Shown: positions 24,231 to 36,738 of the stretch, one piece after another
Position numbering within the stretch: position 1 is the first letter of the stretch
Layout: every line of letters starts with the position of its first letter
Assembly (NCBI RefSeq): GCF_030052815.1
Contig: NC_079505.1
Span: 28,868,658-28,932,657, forward strand
Direction of reading: 5' to 3'
DNA length: 64,000 nucleotides
Source of the DNA: Hevea brasiliensis
Lineage: Eukaryota > Streptophyta > Magnoliopsida > Malpighiales > Euphorbiaceae
Notes under the pieces: generated by a model
The model's database searches: none
Told to the model about the DNA's origin: nothing
Seen by the model: only the letters and a program-made list of their open reading frames with translations
Made by a program: the position numbers and the translations under genes

Positions 24231-24600
24231 CTCTACAACACTTTTGTGTATGCATTGGTGGATCCAGGATCCACTCATTCCTACATTTGCATCAAACTAC
24301 CCATAGAGAGGGGAGTTCCAGTAGAGGAGTGTGATCAAGACATTCTGGTCACAAATCCACTAGGCCATAGTGTGGTAGTGAATAAAGTGTATAAAGGCTG
24401 CTCGTTGAGGATTCAGGGGTATGAATTCTAGGCAGACCTAATTGAATTGCCCTTCCATGAGTTTGACGTGATTTTGGGAATAGACTGGTTATCACGTTAC
24501 CAGGCAATAGTTGATTGCAAATTGAAGAGGATTTCTCTGAAATTTTCTGAGGGTAATGAGATTACTGTTGTGGGTGAAAGGACAAATTTCCTGTCCAATG
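24231..24600 (+). pseudogene. Aspartic protease region of element B
   Basis: Retropepsin domain in one frame. The active-site motif is VDPGSTHSY, with the Asp codon near 24258. It continues with ILVTNPLGHSVVV and, after a TAG at 24429-24431, [18 protein letters not shown]. Apart from this stop the domain is complete, and it reads in the same frame into reverse transcriptase. Confidence 0.88.
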
Positions 24601-25671
24601 TTATCTCAGCCACAATTGCAAGAAGATTAATGAGAAAAGGCTGTGAAGCTTACCTAGCACACGTGGTTGATACTAGGCAAGCTAAGCCAAACCTGTGTAA
24701 TATACCCACAGTGAAAGATTTCCCAGATGTGTTTCCTGAAGAGTTGCCTGGTTTACCACCAGAAAGGAAAGTCGAGTTTGCTATTGAGGTAATGCCGGGT
24801 ACAGCACCCATTTCTATCGCTCCTTATTGGATGGCACCCACTGAGTTGAGGGAGTTGAAAACTCTATTGCAAGACTTGCTTGATAAGGGGTTCATATGCC
24901 CCAGCGTGTCACCATGGGGAGCTCCGGTGCTGTTTGTGAAGAAAAAGGATGGAACCTTGAGATTGTGTATTGATTACCGGCAGTTGAACAAAGTAACTGT
25001 GAAGAACAAATATCCATTGCCTAGAATCAATGATCTGTTTGATCAGTTGAAAGGAGTCGGTGTATTTTCAAAAATTGATCTCAGATCAGGGTATCGTCAG
25101 TTGAGGGTAAAGGATGCAGATGTGTCAAAAACTGCATTCAGAACCCGGTATGGGCACTATGAATTTTTAGTGATGCCGTGGTTTGACAAATGCACCAGTA
25201 GCATTTATGGACCTTATGAACCGTATCTTCCATCCATACTTAGATCGGTTTGTGGTGGTCTTCATTGATGATATTCTGGTGTATTCCAAGACCAGGGAAG
25301 AACATGAACATTTGAGGATTGTTCTGCAAACCCTGTGAGAAAAGAAGTTGTATGCTAAGTTGTCCAAGTGTGACTTCTAGATGAGTGAGATCTCTTTTCT
25401 TGGACACATAGTATCAGCTGAGGGGATTAGAGTGGATCTCAAAAAGATAGAAGCAGTGATGGAATGGAAGCCTCCCAGAAATACAACTAAGGTTAGAAGT
25501 TTCTTGGGGCTAGCTGGGTATTACAGAAGATTTGTGAAGGGGTTCTCTCTTATAGCTGCTCCAATGACCAAGTTGTTGCACAAGAATGTGAAATTTTGCT
25601 GGAACGACAAGTGCCAAGATAGTTTTGAGAGGCTGAAGGCTATGTTGATAGAAGCACCAGTGTTAACATAG
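24601..25671 (+). pseudogene. Reverse transcriptase of element B, frameshifted
   Basis: Polymerase domain. The open frame 24447-25268 has the connection region ([11 protein letters not shown]), [61 protein letters not shown] and [12 protein letters not shown] small deletion near 25180 then shifts the frame. In the next phase the catalytic [10 protein letters not shown] lies at about 25255-25284. A TGA near 25338 and a TAG at 25378-25380 follow, then an open stretch 25381-25671 with [11 protein letters not shown] and [11 protein letters not shown], ending in a TAG. All polymerase motifs are visible, so only the frame is lost. Confidence 0.9.
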
Positions 25672-26050
25672 CCAGTGTCGGGAAAAGACTTTGTGGTCTA
25701 TAGTGATGCCTCACATAATGGGCTAGGGTTTGTATTGATGCAAGAGGGGAAAGTGGTCGCCTATGCTTCCAGGCAGTTAAGGCCACATGAACAGAACTAC
25801 CCTACTCATGACCTGGAGTTAGCAGCAATTATCTTCGCATTGAAGATATGGAGGCATTATTTATATGGTGAAAAATGCTACATCTATATAGACTACAAGA
25901 GTCTAAAATATTTGCCAACCCAGAAGGAGCTCAATCTTAGACAGAGGCGATGGATTGAGTTCCTCAAGGACTATGATTGCGTGATAGATTATCATCCTGG
26001 GAAGGCAAATGTAGTTATTGATGCTTTGAGCAGGAAGTCCATCACAGCTT
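25672..26050 (+). pseudogene. RNase H of element B
   Basis: Gypsy RNase H, open from 25675. Motifs are [11 protein letters not shown] (Asp), [14 protein letters not shown] (Glu) and YIDYKSLKY. In the last, the usual TDH is IDY: the Asp is kept but the neighbouring Thr and His are changed. The end motif is VVIDALSRK, where A has VVADALSRK. It joins the upstream reverse transcriptase after one stop. Confidence 0.87.
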
Positions 26051-26134
26051 TAAGATCATTAAATGCCTGTCTGTCCTTAGCTCAAAATGGAGCCATTTTG
26101 GCTGAGTTGCAAGTGAGGCCAACCCTGCTACAGT

Positions 26135-26178
26135 AGATACAAGATGGGCAGAGAGCAGATACAAGATGGGCAGAGGGC
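26135..26178 (+). repeat. 22-bp tandem duplication in B pol linker
   Basis: Two units, 26135-26156 and 26157-26178 (AGATACAAGATGGGCAGAG then AGC or GGC), differ by one base. Twenty-two bases shift the frame between RNase H and integrase; a TAG just before adds a stop. Confidence 0.93.
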
Positions 26179-26840
26179 AGATGGAAAACTAATGGCCATT
26201 ATGGGTAAAATTCCTGAGGGGAAGGAAACTAAATATCAGGTGAAAGCAGATGGGTGTCTGTACTACAGAGGGAGAGTGTGTGTACCAGATGATGGGGAAC
26301 TGAACACTAGTATTCTGAAAGAAGCACACACTAGTGTTTATACTATGCACTCGGGAAGCACAAAAATGTATAATGATTTGAAGCCTCATTATTGGTGGCC
26401 TGGTATGAAGATGGATATAGCTGACTATGTGATTAAGTGTTTGACATGTCAGCAAGTTAAAGTAGAACATCAAGTTCCGTCAGGATTGCTACAGCCTATA
26501 AGCATACCTGAATGGAAATGGGACCGGGTCACTATGGATTTTGTTACTGGGTTACCTTTCACCCAAAGGAAGCATGATGCAGTATGGGTGATAGTGGATA
26601 GATTAACAAAGTCAACACATTTTCTGCCATTTAGGACTGACTACTCATTGGAGAAGCTAGCAGAATTGCATATCAATGAGATAGTTAGACTGCATGGAAT
26701 CCCACTTTCCATCATATCTGACCGAGACCCAAGGTTTACATCGAGATTCTGGAAAAAGTTACAAGAAGCCTTGGGCACACAACTCCGCTTTAGCACTGCT
26801 TTTCATCCCCAGATGGATGAACAGTCAGAATGAGTAATCC
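26179..26840 (+). pseudogene. Integrase of element B: zinc module and catalytic core
   Basis: Open from 26144. The HHCC module has [12 protein letters not shown] and CLTCQQVK. The core has [12 protein letters not shown] (first Asp), [12 protein letters not shown] (second Asp) and, after [14 protein letters not shown], the third catalytic residue Glu at the edge of a TGA (26831-26833). That TGA fits a CGA-to-TGA change at an Arg. Nine bases later a 74-bp insert begins (26841). Compared with A's integrase this core looks closer to the usual sequence before the Glu. Cannot be translated through. Confidence 0.88.
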
Positions 26841-26914
26841 TGGTAAACCCAAGAACTAATTGAATTTTCGCAATTAATAAATTGAAATGATAGTAACAAT
26901 GTGAATTATGTGAT
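26841..26914 (+). other. 74-bp AT-rich insert in B integrase, intron-like
   Basis: Absent from the matching place in element A (14540-14550), where the code runs on without a gap. A shifted reading of the same 74 bp (26843-26916) begins GTAAAC, ends GATAG, contains a CTAAT branch-like motif, and would leave the integrase frame and length intact. No target duplication is visible around it. Confidence 0.7.
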
Positions 26915-27640
26915 AGATCCTGGAGGATATGCTAAGGAGTTGTGTCATTGAGTTTGAGGGGAGTTGGGATAGATACTTCCCACTGTCAGAATTCGCATAC
27001 AATAATAGCTACCAAGCTATCATCCAAATGGCTCTGTATGAAGCACTTTATGGGAGGAAATCTAAAACCCCAGTGTGTTGGACTGAATTGGGTGAAGATA
27101 AGCTGGTAGGACCAGACTTGGTGAAACAGACTGAGGAAAAAGTGAAGATAATCAAAGCTAATCTGAAGGTTGCCTCAGATAGACAAAAATCATATGCCGA
27201 CTTGAAGAGAAAAGAGATAGAGTATGCAGTTGGCGATAAAGTGTTTCTCAAAGTCTCACCGTGGAAGAAAGTATTGAGGTTTGAGAGAAAGGGTAAGTTA
27301 AGCCCTAGGTTCATTGGCCCATATGAAGTCATTGAACGTGTAGGACTAGTGGCCTATCGGCTAGCTTTACCACCAGAACTGGATAAAATTCATAATGTAT
27401 TTCATGTTTCCATACTGAGAAGATATCGCTAAGACCCTTCAGATGTCATTTCTATGGAAGAGATTGAAATCCAATTAGACTTGACATATACAGAGGAACC
27501 TATACAGATCCTAGCTCGGGAAGTGAAGGAACTGAGAAATAAACAAATTCGACTGGTGAAAGTGCTTTGGAGGCACCACAACACTGAAGAGGCAACTTGG
27601 GAAAGTGAAGAGATAATGAGGTAACAGTTCCCTCAACTGT
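26915..27640 (+). pseudogene. Integrase C-terminus and chromodomain of element B
   Basis: Continues integrase after the insert: [49 protein letters not shown] and GPYEVIERVG, ending at a TAA (27430-27432) in place of a codon after LRRYR. The same frame continues with an EEPIQILAREVKELR stretch and LVKVLWRHHNTEEATWE, the chromodomain (about 27485-27610), and a TAG near 27622. The chromodomain has the aromatic positions expected for binding methylated histone tails. The last residues QFPQLF match the end of element A. Confidence 0.87.
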
Positions 27641-27673
27641 TTGCAACAGGTAAATTTCGAGGATGAAATTTTT

Positions 27674-27689
27674 ATTAGAGGGGAAGAGT
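27674..27689 (+). other. Polypurine tract, element B
   Basis: TTAGAGGGGAAGAGTT just before the 3' LTR start TGTGACATCC at 27690. Confidence 0.9.
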
Positions 27690-29963
27690 TGTGACATCCT
27701 CATTTTAGCTAGTCCGTACAGTTTACTATTCCGGTGACCAGTGTCGGTCCGGACAGCTAGAACGTTCGGAAAAATATTTAAACTAAAGTGTGGAACCAAA
27801 AAAAAAAAAATTAACTCAAATATTAATAAGAAAAATTTAGGAAAAAAAATTATAAAATAATTTTTGAGACTCTAGAGAAGGGTCATAGAGGTTCTTATGG
27901 TATTAGAATGCCAAGAAAATACTTAGAAAAATTTTTCAATCGGTACAGATAATTTTGGCCCGTTAAGCCAAATGGAGGGCATTTTAGTCATTTTGTCTTC
28001 AGAGATGATTTTTAAGCCAACTTGTCCAGTTAAATAAATAATTTATATAACATAAAATATGAATAAATATTATTAAAAATTTAATTGCAATTAAATAGAC
28101 AAGAAATGGAGATAAAATGAAAGAAAATGGATTTATGACATCATCATGATGTCATTAAAACTCACCCAACCAACCCAATCTTGACACATAGCATAAACAT
28201 ATATAAAAGTGGCTAAATGGGCTGGAAAATGAAAAAAAAATCAGAACACCTTTTCTTCTTCTTCTCCTTGACGCCAACTCTCCTTCTCTAACCTCCATGA
28301 ACAAGCTTTTTCAAGCTTGATTTTCCCTAGCTTTCTTCCACCAAAAACCCTAATTGTCAACACAAAAACTTGCTCTTACACCTTGGTGATTCTTTTGGGA
28401 GCAAAAAAAAGAGGAAAACAAGAGCTTTAGCAAGTGGAAAAATCTCACTCCTTTGAATTTTACTTTAAATTCATGATAAGGACTTTGAATGAGTGTAAAT
28501 TACAAAGAAAAAAATTGTTGAATACCATTTGTATGTAAACCCTAGATTTTTGGTAGCCATGGTTAGGGTTTGATTGTGTTGAGTTTAATGAAATTAAAAG
28601 ACTATCATGGCTGCCCATAATATGTATTTTCTAAGTGGATTGATGGAATGAAGTGAAAATGCATGAATGGTAATGTGTGAGTTAGGGTTTGGAGTGCAAA
28701 AATGGAATTTTGACCATGTGATGATGAAAATAGGTTTTAATGGTCAAATAGTAACATTTAGTTCTGTTCAAATAAAAAATGAAGTGTGTTGAGTGATGGG
28801 ATTGGGTTTGGTGTGGGCATTAGAGTGACCTGCAGAATTGGAGTGACTTGCAGAATTGGACTTGAGTCCTGCAGGTTTGGGCAGCCATAACTTGAATTAT
28901 AGAGGTTCAATTGGTGCAAGGCTAATTGGACATGAAAGTAGACACATAATGGCACAACTTTGGTGAAGAAACTGTATCCATAAAACCAAACCAAGTGGAC
29001 CAAAAGCTTGCCCTAATCCGGGTGACCTGCAGTCTATTTCTACAGAATGACCAAATGAACAGTATTTGGTCATTTGGCCATAACTCAGTGTGGAAGGGTC
29101 CAATTGACCTGTAATTTTACCAGCAACAATCTGAGATATATACCAACAACTTTTATGAAGGAACCTAACCCAAATTATGACCAGAACCTATCCAACATGT
29201 GAGTTGCATTCACTGTTCACTGCACTATAGATATGATCAGTCTAGAAAAATTTCAATCCGGCCAGCTGTGGTTTTTGGACCATAACTTGAGCTAAAAAAC
29301 TCCAAATGGAGTGATTCAAAAAAGGAAATTCAACTAGACAAAATAAGGAACAACTTTCATGTTGATCATTTTGCCAAAATCCCACTGCAAAAAAGACCAC
29401 TGGAACAATAAAAATGAAGCATAAAAACTGAAAATTCTGCTTAATTAACATTAAGCTTAGAAATGGTATTGGCTACCAATACCAACAAATTTTAAATGCA
29501 AAATGTGGCATGTTGGGAGTATTAAAGCCAATATACCTATTGTCTATGCAAAAGTCAACATTTTGGTTGACTAATGAAGTGAATAGTAACACCAAAACTT
29601 GAAACTCAAAATTTGTAAAACTCAAAAGTGTAAAATGCCCTAGTATACCTAACAAGATTGGTTTGGATAGCTTGGCATGCCAATAGGGTTCTGTTAGCAG
29701 TACTGCATATGGCTTCATGCCATTCTATGTTTCATGGCTCCCATGCCATTCTGTGACATAATAGCCTTTGGTTAAGTTATTTGAGTTGATATATTTGGGT
29801 TTTAACCCTGATAATTATTACAGCTTATTAGCTGTTCTGTTGCACACCGGGAGACACAGTGTGACCGGTGGTGTGATAGTACGAGGTACTTAGTACCCAG
29901 TGCCAGTTTACCCGTTTATCCAGTCTAGTCAACTAGTATGGGTTACTCAGGCAATGATAATAA
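27690..29963 (+). repeat. 3' LTR of element B, first part
   Basis: Matches 19699-21983 closely; TATA-like box at 28200-28208. It is interrupted at 29963 by the copia element. The last five bases AATAA are that element's target site. Confidence 0.93.
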
Positions 29964-32071
29964 TGAAGGAACGGAAGCGTGAAAAACACAAGTTTATACC
30001 ATTGAATTCAAAATTTTCACCTAGGGTCACATGCATCATGCAAGATTTATTTTTATCTATTTGATTTCAATGATAAACAACATATTAAAACTCTTTTAAT
30101 ATGTTTTTGGATCTATATTTGCCATTTAAGACTTTAAAATTAATCAGATTAATTTTAGAACCCTAAATTAAATCAAGAACGATTACACTAACCTCTTGAT
30201 GCACTGCAGTGTGTCTGCGCCTTTGAGATTCATCTTCAAGACACCAGATGTTGTCCCTCTAGCTTGTCCACACCAAGAACACCTATGGAAGCCCTTGAAC
30301 AGCTTCTAAAGCTTTTTCTATTAATCAGAAATTCAAGTTCTGCCTTTTAAGAGATTAGAGATGTAAACAGGACACTAGAAACAATTTCTAGTGTTCTTAA
30401 TTCAAGAGAGTGATGGCTAATCTCTTTGAATTGATGAGAGATGAAGAAGAATAGATGAAAAGCCTCAAAGTGGCGTGACAAAGGAGAGGAGTGGCTGCTG
30501 GTTATATTTTATTTTCTCATAACAACACTTAAATAGCTAGGTTAACACATTAAACCCTTGCCACATGTCACCCTTTGATTAGCTCTAGGTTTAAGTGACC
30601 CAATCACATTGTGCCAAGTGTCAAACCTATATGTAATCTTGATTTTAATCATCTTACATGATTAAAAACATTTGGCAAGACTATGTGTTATGCCATGTGT
30701 CACCATCTCATGGTGCTACGTGTCACACTGCAAAATGACCAAAATGCCCCTGTGTCTTAATTTTGAGTTCTCAACCTAAAATAATTATTTTTCTTCTTCT
30801 AATTAATTTATATCAATTATAAATTAATTAATTAATCTCTATTAATTAATTTCTCATTAATTAAATTCATATTTAAACACTTTAAATATAAATTTAACTT
30901 ATATTATACATCCAATAATCTAGATTTGGTTTCAAGTCATGCTAGGGACTTTGCAAACTAATTGCAAACCAAACCTATTTAATTAATCAATTAAACTCTT
31001 TAATTAATTAATTAAATCATATTTAAATAGGTGATAACTTGTGTATGTGTGTGACTTACTAGGCTCATCACTAATTGGCAATGAGACATGATATCAACTC
31101 TTAATATCATCAGAACTCTTTCTTACCATAAATGATTTCTCTAAATCATTTTATGAACTTCATAGACCATGGTTAACACCTAGCATAACATGCTATGGCT
31201 ACCCAATTAGTAATAAGGTTTACCTTAAATGAACCTATAATCATATGTTACCATGCACTAGAATCTCTCTGTTACAAAATCCCAACTCAAGCTGGAGTCA
31301 TGGTTTATGTCAAACTCCATTTGTTATGAATATTATGTTCTCTTTTAATTCCAGTTCTTGATTAAAAAGATTTTCTCATCAGAAACTCTTTTCTGAATAA
31401 ATCTATCTGTCCTGGCCAGGAACTTGAAACATCAAGAACAATTAAATAAACATAGGATTTTATCTCTATTTACTTAGAGGAACAGATTCCATCTTGATCA
31501 ACACCTACCTCCATATATAACTAGTAGGAGCCAACACATGCCCATATACCCATACACAGTACAAGTATGAAAGCAGCATCAAACTCAAACTACCTATATA
31601 CAAGATAACTGTGCTATCTCAGGTCTAAAGATTATATGCACTGATATGATTTATGACAAAACATTGACAAGAGTAAACTCCATGTGCTTGTCATAAGTGT
31701 CACTAGTTCGGCCTACTTATCATTTATAAGTGCCTATCATGTTTGTTATATGGCATGAGACTCACCATTCCATCTTATTTATATCTCATATAAATAACTT
31801 GGGAAGAAACATGAATACAATCTTTCTGGATAAGTCATGTCCTTATTATGAAGTATCCTCAATTGTGAACCTATTTATGATACTTCGTGCTATAAATATT
31901 GTCACTCATATTCTTAACAACTTAAGAATAATATTTCTAACAAAATATCAATGGACCTTTTCTATTACACATAAATATATTATGTAAACGAAAAAGTGGA
32001 AATGCCTTTTATTAATAAAAATATGTACAAGATACATACTAAATGATATGCTCTAGGGCATACTACTAACA
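29964..32071 (-). repeat. 3' LTR of the copia element (left end)
   Basis: Direct repeat of 41555-43662 and of the solo copy 535-2628, differing at few positions by eye. AT-rich with runs of TTAATTAA near 30800-31020. The plus-strand open frame 31730-31987 is antisense to the element and is not treated as a gene. Confidence 0.95.
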
Positions 32072-32084
32072 ATCTCCCACTAGC
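32072..32084 (-). other. Polypurine tract, copia element
   Basis: On the minus strand TGCTAGTGGGAGAT ends exactly at the LTR start TGTTAG, a typical copia arrangement. Confidence 0.9.
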
Positions 32085-32085
32085 A

Positions 32086-32335
32086 CTAGAGCCATTCATT
32101 ACAATATCTTAGACCCATCTTCTCAAGATGTCGGTCTAACTGAACTTGTGACAAAAGCTTAGTGAATGGATCAGCTGGATTTTCAGCTGATGCTATTTTC
32201 TGCATGGCTATATTGCCTCGCCCAACTATTTCTCTGATAATGTGGTAGCGCCTTTCTATGTGTTTGGATTTCTGGTGAGACCTTGGTTCCTTAGTCTGTA
32301 TGACTGCTCCATTATTGTCACAATGTAGTGGAACT
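32086..32335 (-). pseudogene. C-terminal end of copia RNase H, cut off by the solo A-type LTR
   Basis: Last part of copia RNase H. The minus strand reads VPLHCDNNGAV, then KHIERRYHIIREIVGRG, NPADPFTK and GLRYCNEWL, ending at TAG (32086-32088) just before the polypurine tract. CDN is the last catalytic Asp region and H...HIRE-type residues follow as in other copia elements. It is separated from the rest of the domain by 3.7 kb of inserted LTR. Confidence 0.88.
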
Positions 32336-35300
32336 TGTCACACCCTACCCCTCTGTAAGGCATAACATGATCCCGTAGTATACTTAATGAATTACCAACT
32401 CCGTCTACTGATAACCCATTAAATACACTACAAGGGATTTTAAAAACTTTTCTTACTTCTTTTACAGTGGTGAGCACTATTTACAGGTGTTAAAGACTTT
32501 GGTGAACTGAAGTGAAATAACTAACTCAATTGGTTTATTTGGAATTTCTGTAAAAATTTTGGCAGAGTGCCATCTGTATTTTGGACAAAACAGTTCTTCA
32601 GAAAACCTGTAAAAAGCACTTCAAAAATTTTCCAAATCTCAACTCCAATACATTTCTCAACACAACAATTTATTAATTCAATTCCATAGGAATTTTTCAA
32701 AGTCTGAGATAAGGAAATATAATACAACTTTTACAATCCATAACACTCATAATTAATTTACAACTTCAAGGTACAATTTAAATTTACAACTGCTCAAAAC
32801 CAAAAAAGCAAAATGTACATACAGTGTCATACATTACAGTACAAAATACAAAATACTGGTATACTCATAATACCAGGTAATCCCTCGCTGGATGTATATG
32901 CAGCCTAGTCCACGCTCTGTCTGCTCTCTACTGCGACAAAGAATAAAAGCTATCGCTGAGACAATGTCTCAGTGGTGCACAACATTAACCAAATTCAAAT
33001 TTAAATCACAATTCATAAATCATGTAAATAGTGGATACTTAAAACCATAGTCAAATTTAAGACAATAAAGGTCAATAAGAATTTAAACTCCATTTCTCAA
33101 TATCACAATAGATTTTCATAAGTCAGGTCATGTTTGAATTCAAAAGACAGTATATGTCAATGAGAGTTTAAATCCATTTCACAATCTCACAATACACATC
33201 AATAAATCACACACAGCTTAATCATGATCCATAGTTCAATTCGTCCCAAAAGCCGATGGCTAATGAGGTATTCAATTCGTCCCAAAAGTCGATGACTAAT
33301 GAGGAATAACATAGCTAGCTAGCAAAAATATGAGTACTCATCCAATTCATCCTCAACAGGCACACACCTCAACACTTCAGCCAGAGAGGGAATTCAATTC
33401 GTCCCACTAGACAAGCTAATGAGGAATACAATCAATATACATGACAGCTGTGGTTTCAAACCATTTCCAATGCTTTTAAATCAATAAGTATCCATCAATG
33501 TCATTCAAACAATTTCTCACAGTTTCATATCATTTACAATGCTTTTCAAGCAATAAATATTCATTCAAATACATTTCCACAATTTAAAACAATAATATAC
33601 AAATATTCAATATTCATTTCAATTGAAAATAATTCAAAAGAAATAGTTGTTGTGCACAAACCTCTGATATCTGTCTCCTGGACTTGACTCAGTATTTCTT
33701 TCCCTTTTGCTGAGTCCTTGTTAACTGAGAAACACAATTTGAAGTGTTTCAGTGCTAAATTAATTTGCCTCTAACAATGGTGTTTGGTAAATAATGCACT
33801 GAACTCAATTATTCACTTAATCACCTAATATACTGATCCTCGTTGCGTTTTAGGTAGATTAGGTTTTAGTGTCGTTAATATGTCACATTCGATAGGGTTT
33901 TAGGTTTGGTATGTTTTACCAAAGTCATTTCCTTGCTTAGTGCATTTTAATGCAAATTGCTGGATTCCGGGACACTGGTTTGACCTAACCGGACGATCTA
34001 GTTCCCTAGGTTTTCGGGTCTCGGTCGAAACTACAAACTTGTAGATCTAGGTCTTATTGCACACGGGGCAAAATTTCAGGTCAATCCGAGTTAAGTAGAC
34101 CAAGTTATGGTCATTATACTTTTGCTGGTCAAATGGTACCAATTTAGGTCAATTTGGTCAACTCTGGTTCGGCCAGTTTTTGGACCCGAACTTGTGCAAG
34201 TTTTTTTGACTTGCTTATGGTCATTTCTGGGCTTTGGTGTCTTCATAAGACTTGTAGGTATGGGTCTTAACTATTCTTGGTCAAAATTTCAGGTCAATTG
34301 GACCTGGTTTGAGTGAGTTATGGCCTAAACACTCACTGCTGCCCAATTGGTCATTTTTCAGGTCCTAATTGCACCTAATCCGAATTGGTCATTTTCTTAG
34401 GTCACCTTGCAAGCAGAATTTTGGTATGGTTTCTCAATGAAAGTTGGCACATTTTGTGCCTAGTTTCACCTCAAATTGGTCTCATACCAATTGAGGTTAC
34501 ACATTTAAGGTTATAGGCTAAAATGTACACTGCCCTCAATATGCCTTTCACACCCCACTTCAAACACACATTTACCTTTGCCATTTGTTTACTTACCTAC
34601 CAAACTGTTTTGGTACATTACCAAAAGCACTTTCTACATTACATTAACATTACTTTGGGCAGATTACCATTACCCTCAACACACCAAATATCATTCACAA
34701 TTACAATTTCTAAGTACCATTACAAACACACCTAACCATTACAAATTTTACATACACTTTACAATATCAATCTACATACATATCATCAATCCTCCTAGGT
34801 CAATATTCTGCCTACACTTCCTTCAATATATACATTCACTCAAGTGTCCCCAAGCTGCCGCAAACCATCTTCAACACCACATTGCCCTACAATTCATCAA
34901 TTCTCATCCAATTGCTAAAATCACCATATAAACATGAAATAAATCACTAGGTTACTAAATCACCATGATCAACATTATTTCTCATCAATTATATGCATAA
35001 ATATCTCATCAAAAACGTGACTCATGGCTGTCCAAAATGAAAACAACAATAACTCTTCAAACTCAAAATTTTCCTTCACAAAACTAATACCCATAACATG
35101 CACACAAAACTTAACAAAGGAATTCTCAAAAATTGTAAACTTACCTTTAATTGTAACTTGCTAAACCTTCACCAAACTTCTCAAAATTGGTATCAATATT
35201 TTCCTTGTGATGTGTAGACAAAGTTTAATGAAGAACACTAAGAGGTTGGAGTTGAAAATGGAGAGTTAAGAAAGCTTGCATGAAAAATGGCTATGGAGGA

Positions 35301-36026
35301 TTCAAGGTTCTTCATTTCGGCAATTTGGAGAGGACTTGAGGAAGATGAGATTTCAGCTGGTTAGTGGACTTACATCAGCCATTTCTTATGTTTAATTAAT
35401 CCTATAGTGGTCCACTAACTAAAATTAAATCATTTTATAAGTTAAACTTTCACTTATTCCACATTTAACCCATGATTTTAGCTATTTTCTTTAGGTACCA
35501 CCAAATTAATTTTTCATTTCATTTTCTAAGTGTAATATTAATTATTTTTAATGGACATTTAGGTCAAAAGAAACTTCGGGATGTCAAATGACCATAATTC
35601 CCCTGTTCGGGTTACGTTCCCGATTTTTCGGTAACACCGTATTTTGTCTATTTTTCGATTTCTCACTTTTCTTTGTACTAATTATTTAATTTTTCTTTGT
35701 TCTTTCTAATGAGATTTATTCTTCAACAAGGGTCTATTTATGTCCTAAAAATGTTTTCCAGGGTTTCCCGCAGTCCAGGGCTAGTCAACGGTCCACGCCG
35801 TGACTTCCCGGTGCGATCACCCATCGTTAGGTTTCCCGGCTCGTTTAACTTGGTCACATTTCTTTGCTATTATTTTTCCTTTGTTTTTCTTGTATTTTCT
35901 TTTCTTGTATTTCATTATTTTATGTCTCCTCCCTCATGTCAAAGTGTAGTTCTAGGCATCCTAGCTGTCCGGACAACACTGGTCACCGGAGCAGTAGAAC
36001 GCACTACCGAACTTTGGGGTGTTACA
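32336..36026 (-). mobile_element. Solo A-type gypsy LTR in reverse, inserted in copia RNase H
   Basis: 3,691 bp, TGTCACACCC...GGTGTTACA on plus, the reverse complement of the A LTR layout. It is flanked by the perfect duplication GAACT at 32331-32335 and 36027-36031. It has hairpins at 32956-32972 and 32560-32572, a TATA-like box at 35432-35439 and a donor-like AAAG/GTAAGT (minus, cut at 35145/35144). It has diverged more from the two A LTRs than they have from each other, so it came from another copy. Short open frames inside are not genes. No internal sequence remains. Confidence 0.95.
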
Positions 36027-36738
36027 GAACTACTGACACAATGGAAGGAACTACTGTAAGTTCTGTCACGAACTTCTTTATCCAAACAGCTTCCTTTGCA
36101 GCATCTGATGCAGCAATATGCTCAGCCTCTGTAGTGGAATCTGCAGTCGTGCTCTGTTTGGAACTCTTCCAACTGACTGCACCTCCATTACAAATGAACA
36201 CATATCCAGAGGTAGACTTTCTATCATCGATGTCTGATTGGAAATCAGAATCAGTATAACCATCCAATTGCAAGTCTCCACCTCCATAAATCAAGAATAA
36301 ATCCTTAGTTCTTCTTAAGTACTTAAGAATATTCTTGACAGCTATCCAGTGTTCCAAACCTGGATTGGATTGATACCTGCTAGTCAAACTAACAGCATAT
36401 GCGATATCCGGCCTAGTACACAACATTGCATACATTAAACTTTCAATAGACGAAGCATATGGAATCCTGGCCATCTTATCTCTTTCTTCAGGTGTCTTTG
36501 GAGACATCTCTTTAGAAAGATGGATACCATGTCTCACTGGTAACAATCCTCTCTTGGAATCAAGCATGTTAAACCTCTTTAACACCTTTTCCAAGTATAG
36601 ACTTTGGGATAAACCAATTATTCTTTTCGCTTTATCTCTATAGATGCGAATTCCAAGAATATAGGTTGCCTCCCCTAAGTCTTTCATGGAAAATGTATTT
36701 GACAACCATACCTTTATAGTCGTTAACATACCTGTCAT
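36027..36738 (-). pseudogene. Copia reverse transcriptase end and RNase H
   Basis: Open on minus from 36738 to 36022. It has KDLGEATYILGI (end of the polymerase domain), IPYASSIESLMYAMLCTRPD (usually Gly in place of Glu in the family), SRYQSNPGLEHW and LKYLRRTKD. It then has RNase H motifs GYTDSDFQSD (Asp), STTEAEHIAASDAAKEA (Glu) and WIKKFVTEL, and stops being copia at the solo LTR. The domain continues at 32335. A short deletion near 36735 separates it in frame from the YVDD part. Confidence 0.9.

Noticed and set aside
31730..31987. An 85-residue plus-strand open frame kept in both LTRs of the copia element, with a shorter form at 2361-2573
   Set aside because: It is antisense to the element, has no known domain, and a single base change stops it in the solo copy. 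Recent shared origin explains the conservation.
34107..34931. Overlapping open frames in the reverse solo A-type LTR
   Set aside because: They lie in AT- and pyrimidine-rich LTR sequence, match no gene and are not kept in the two A LTRs.
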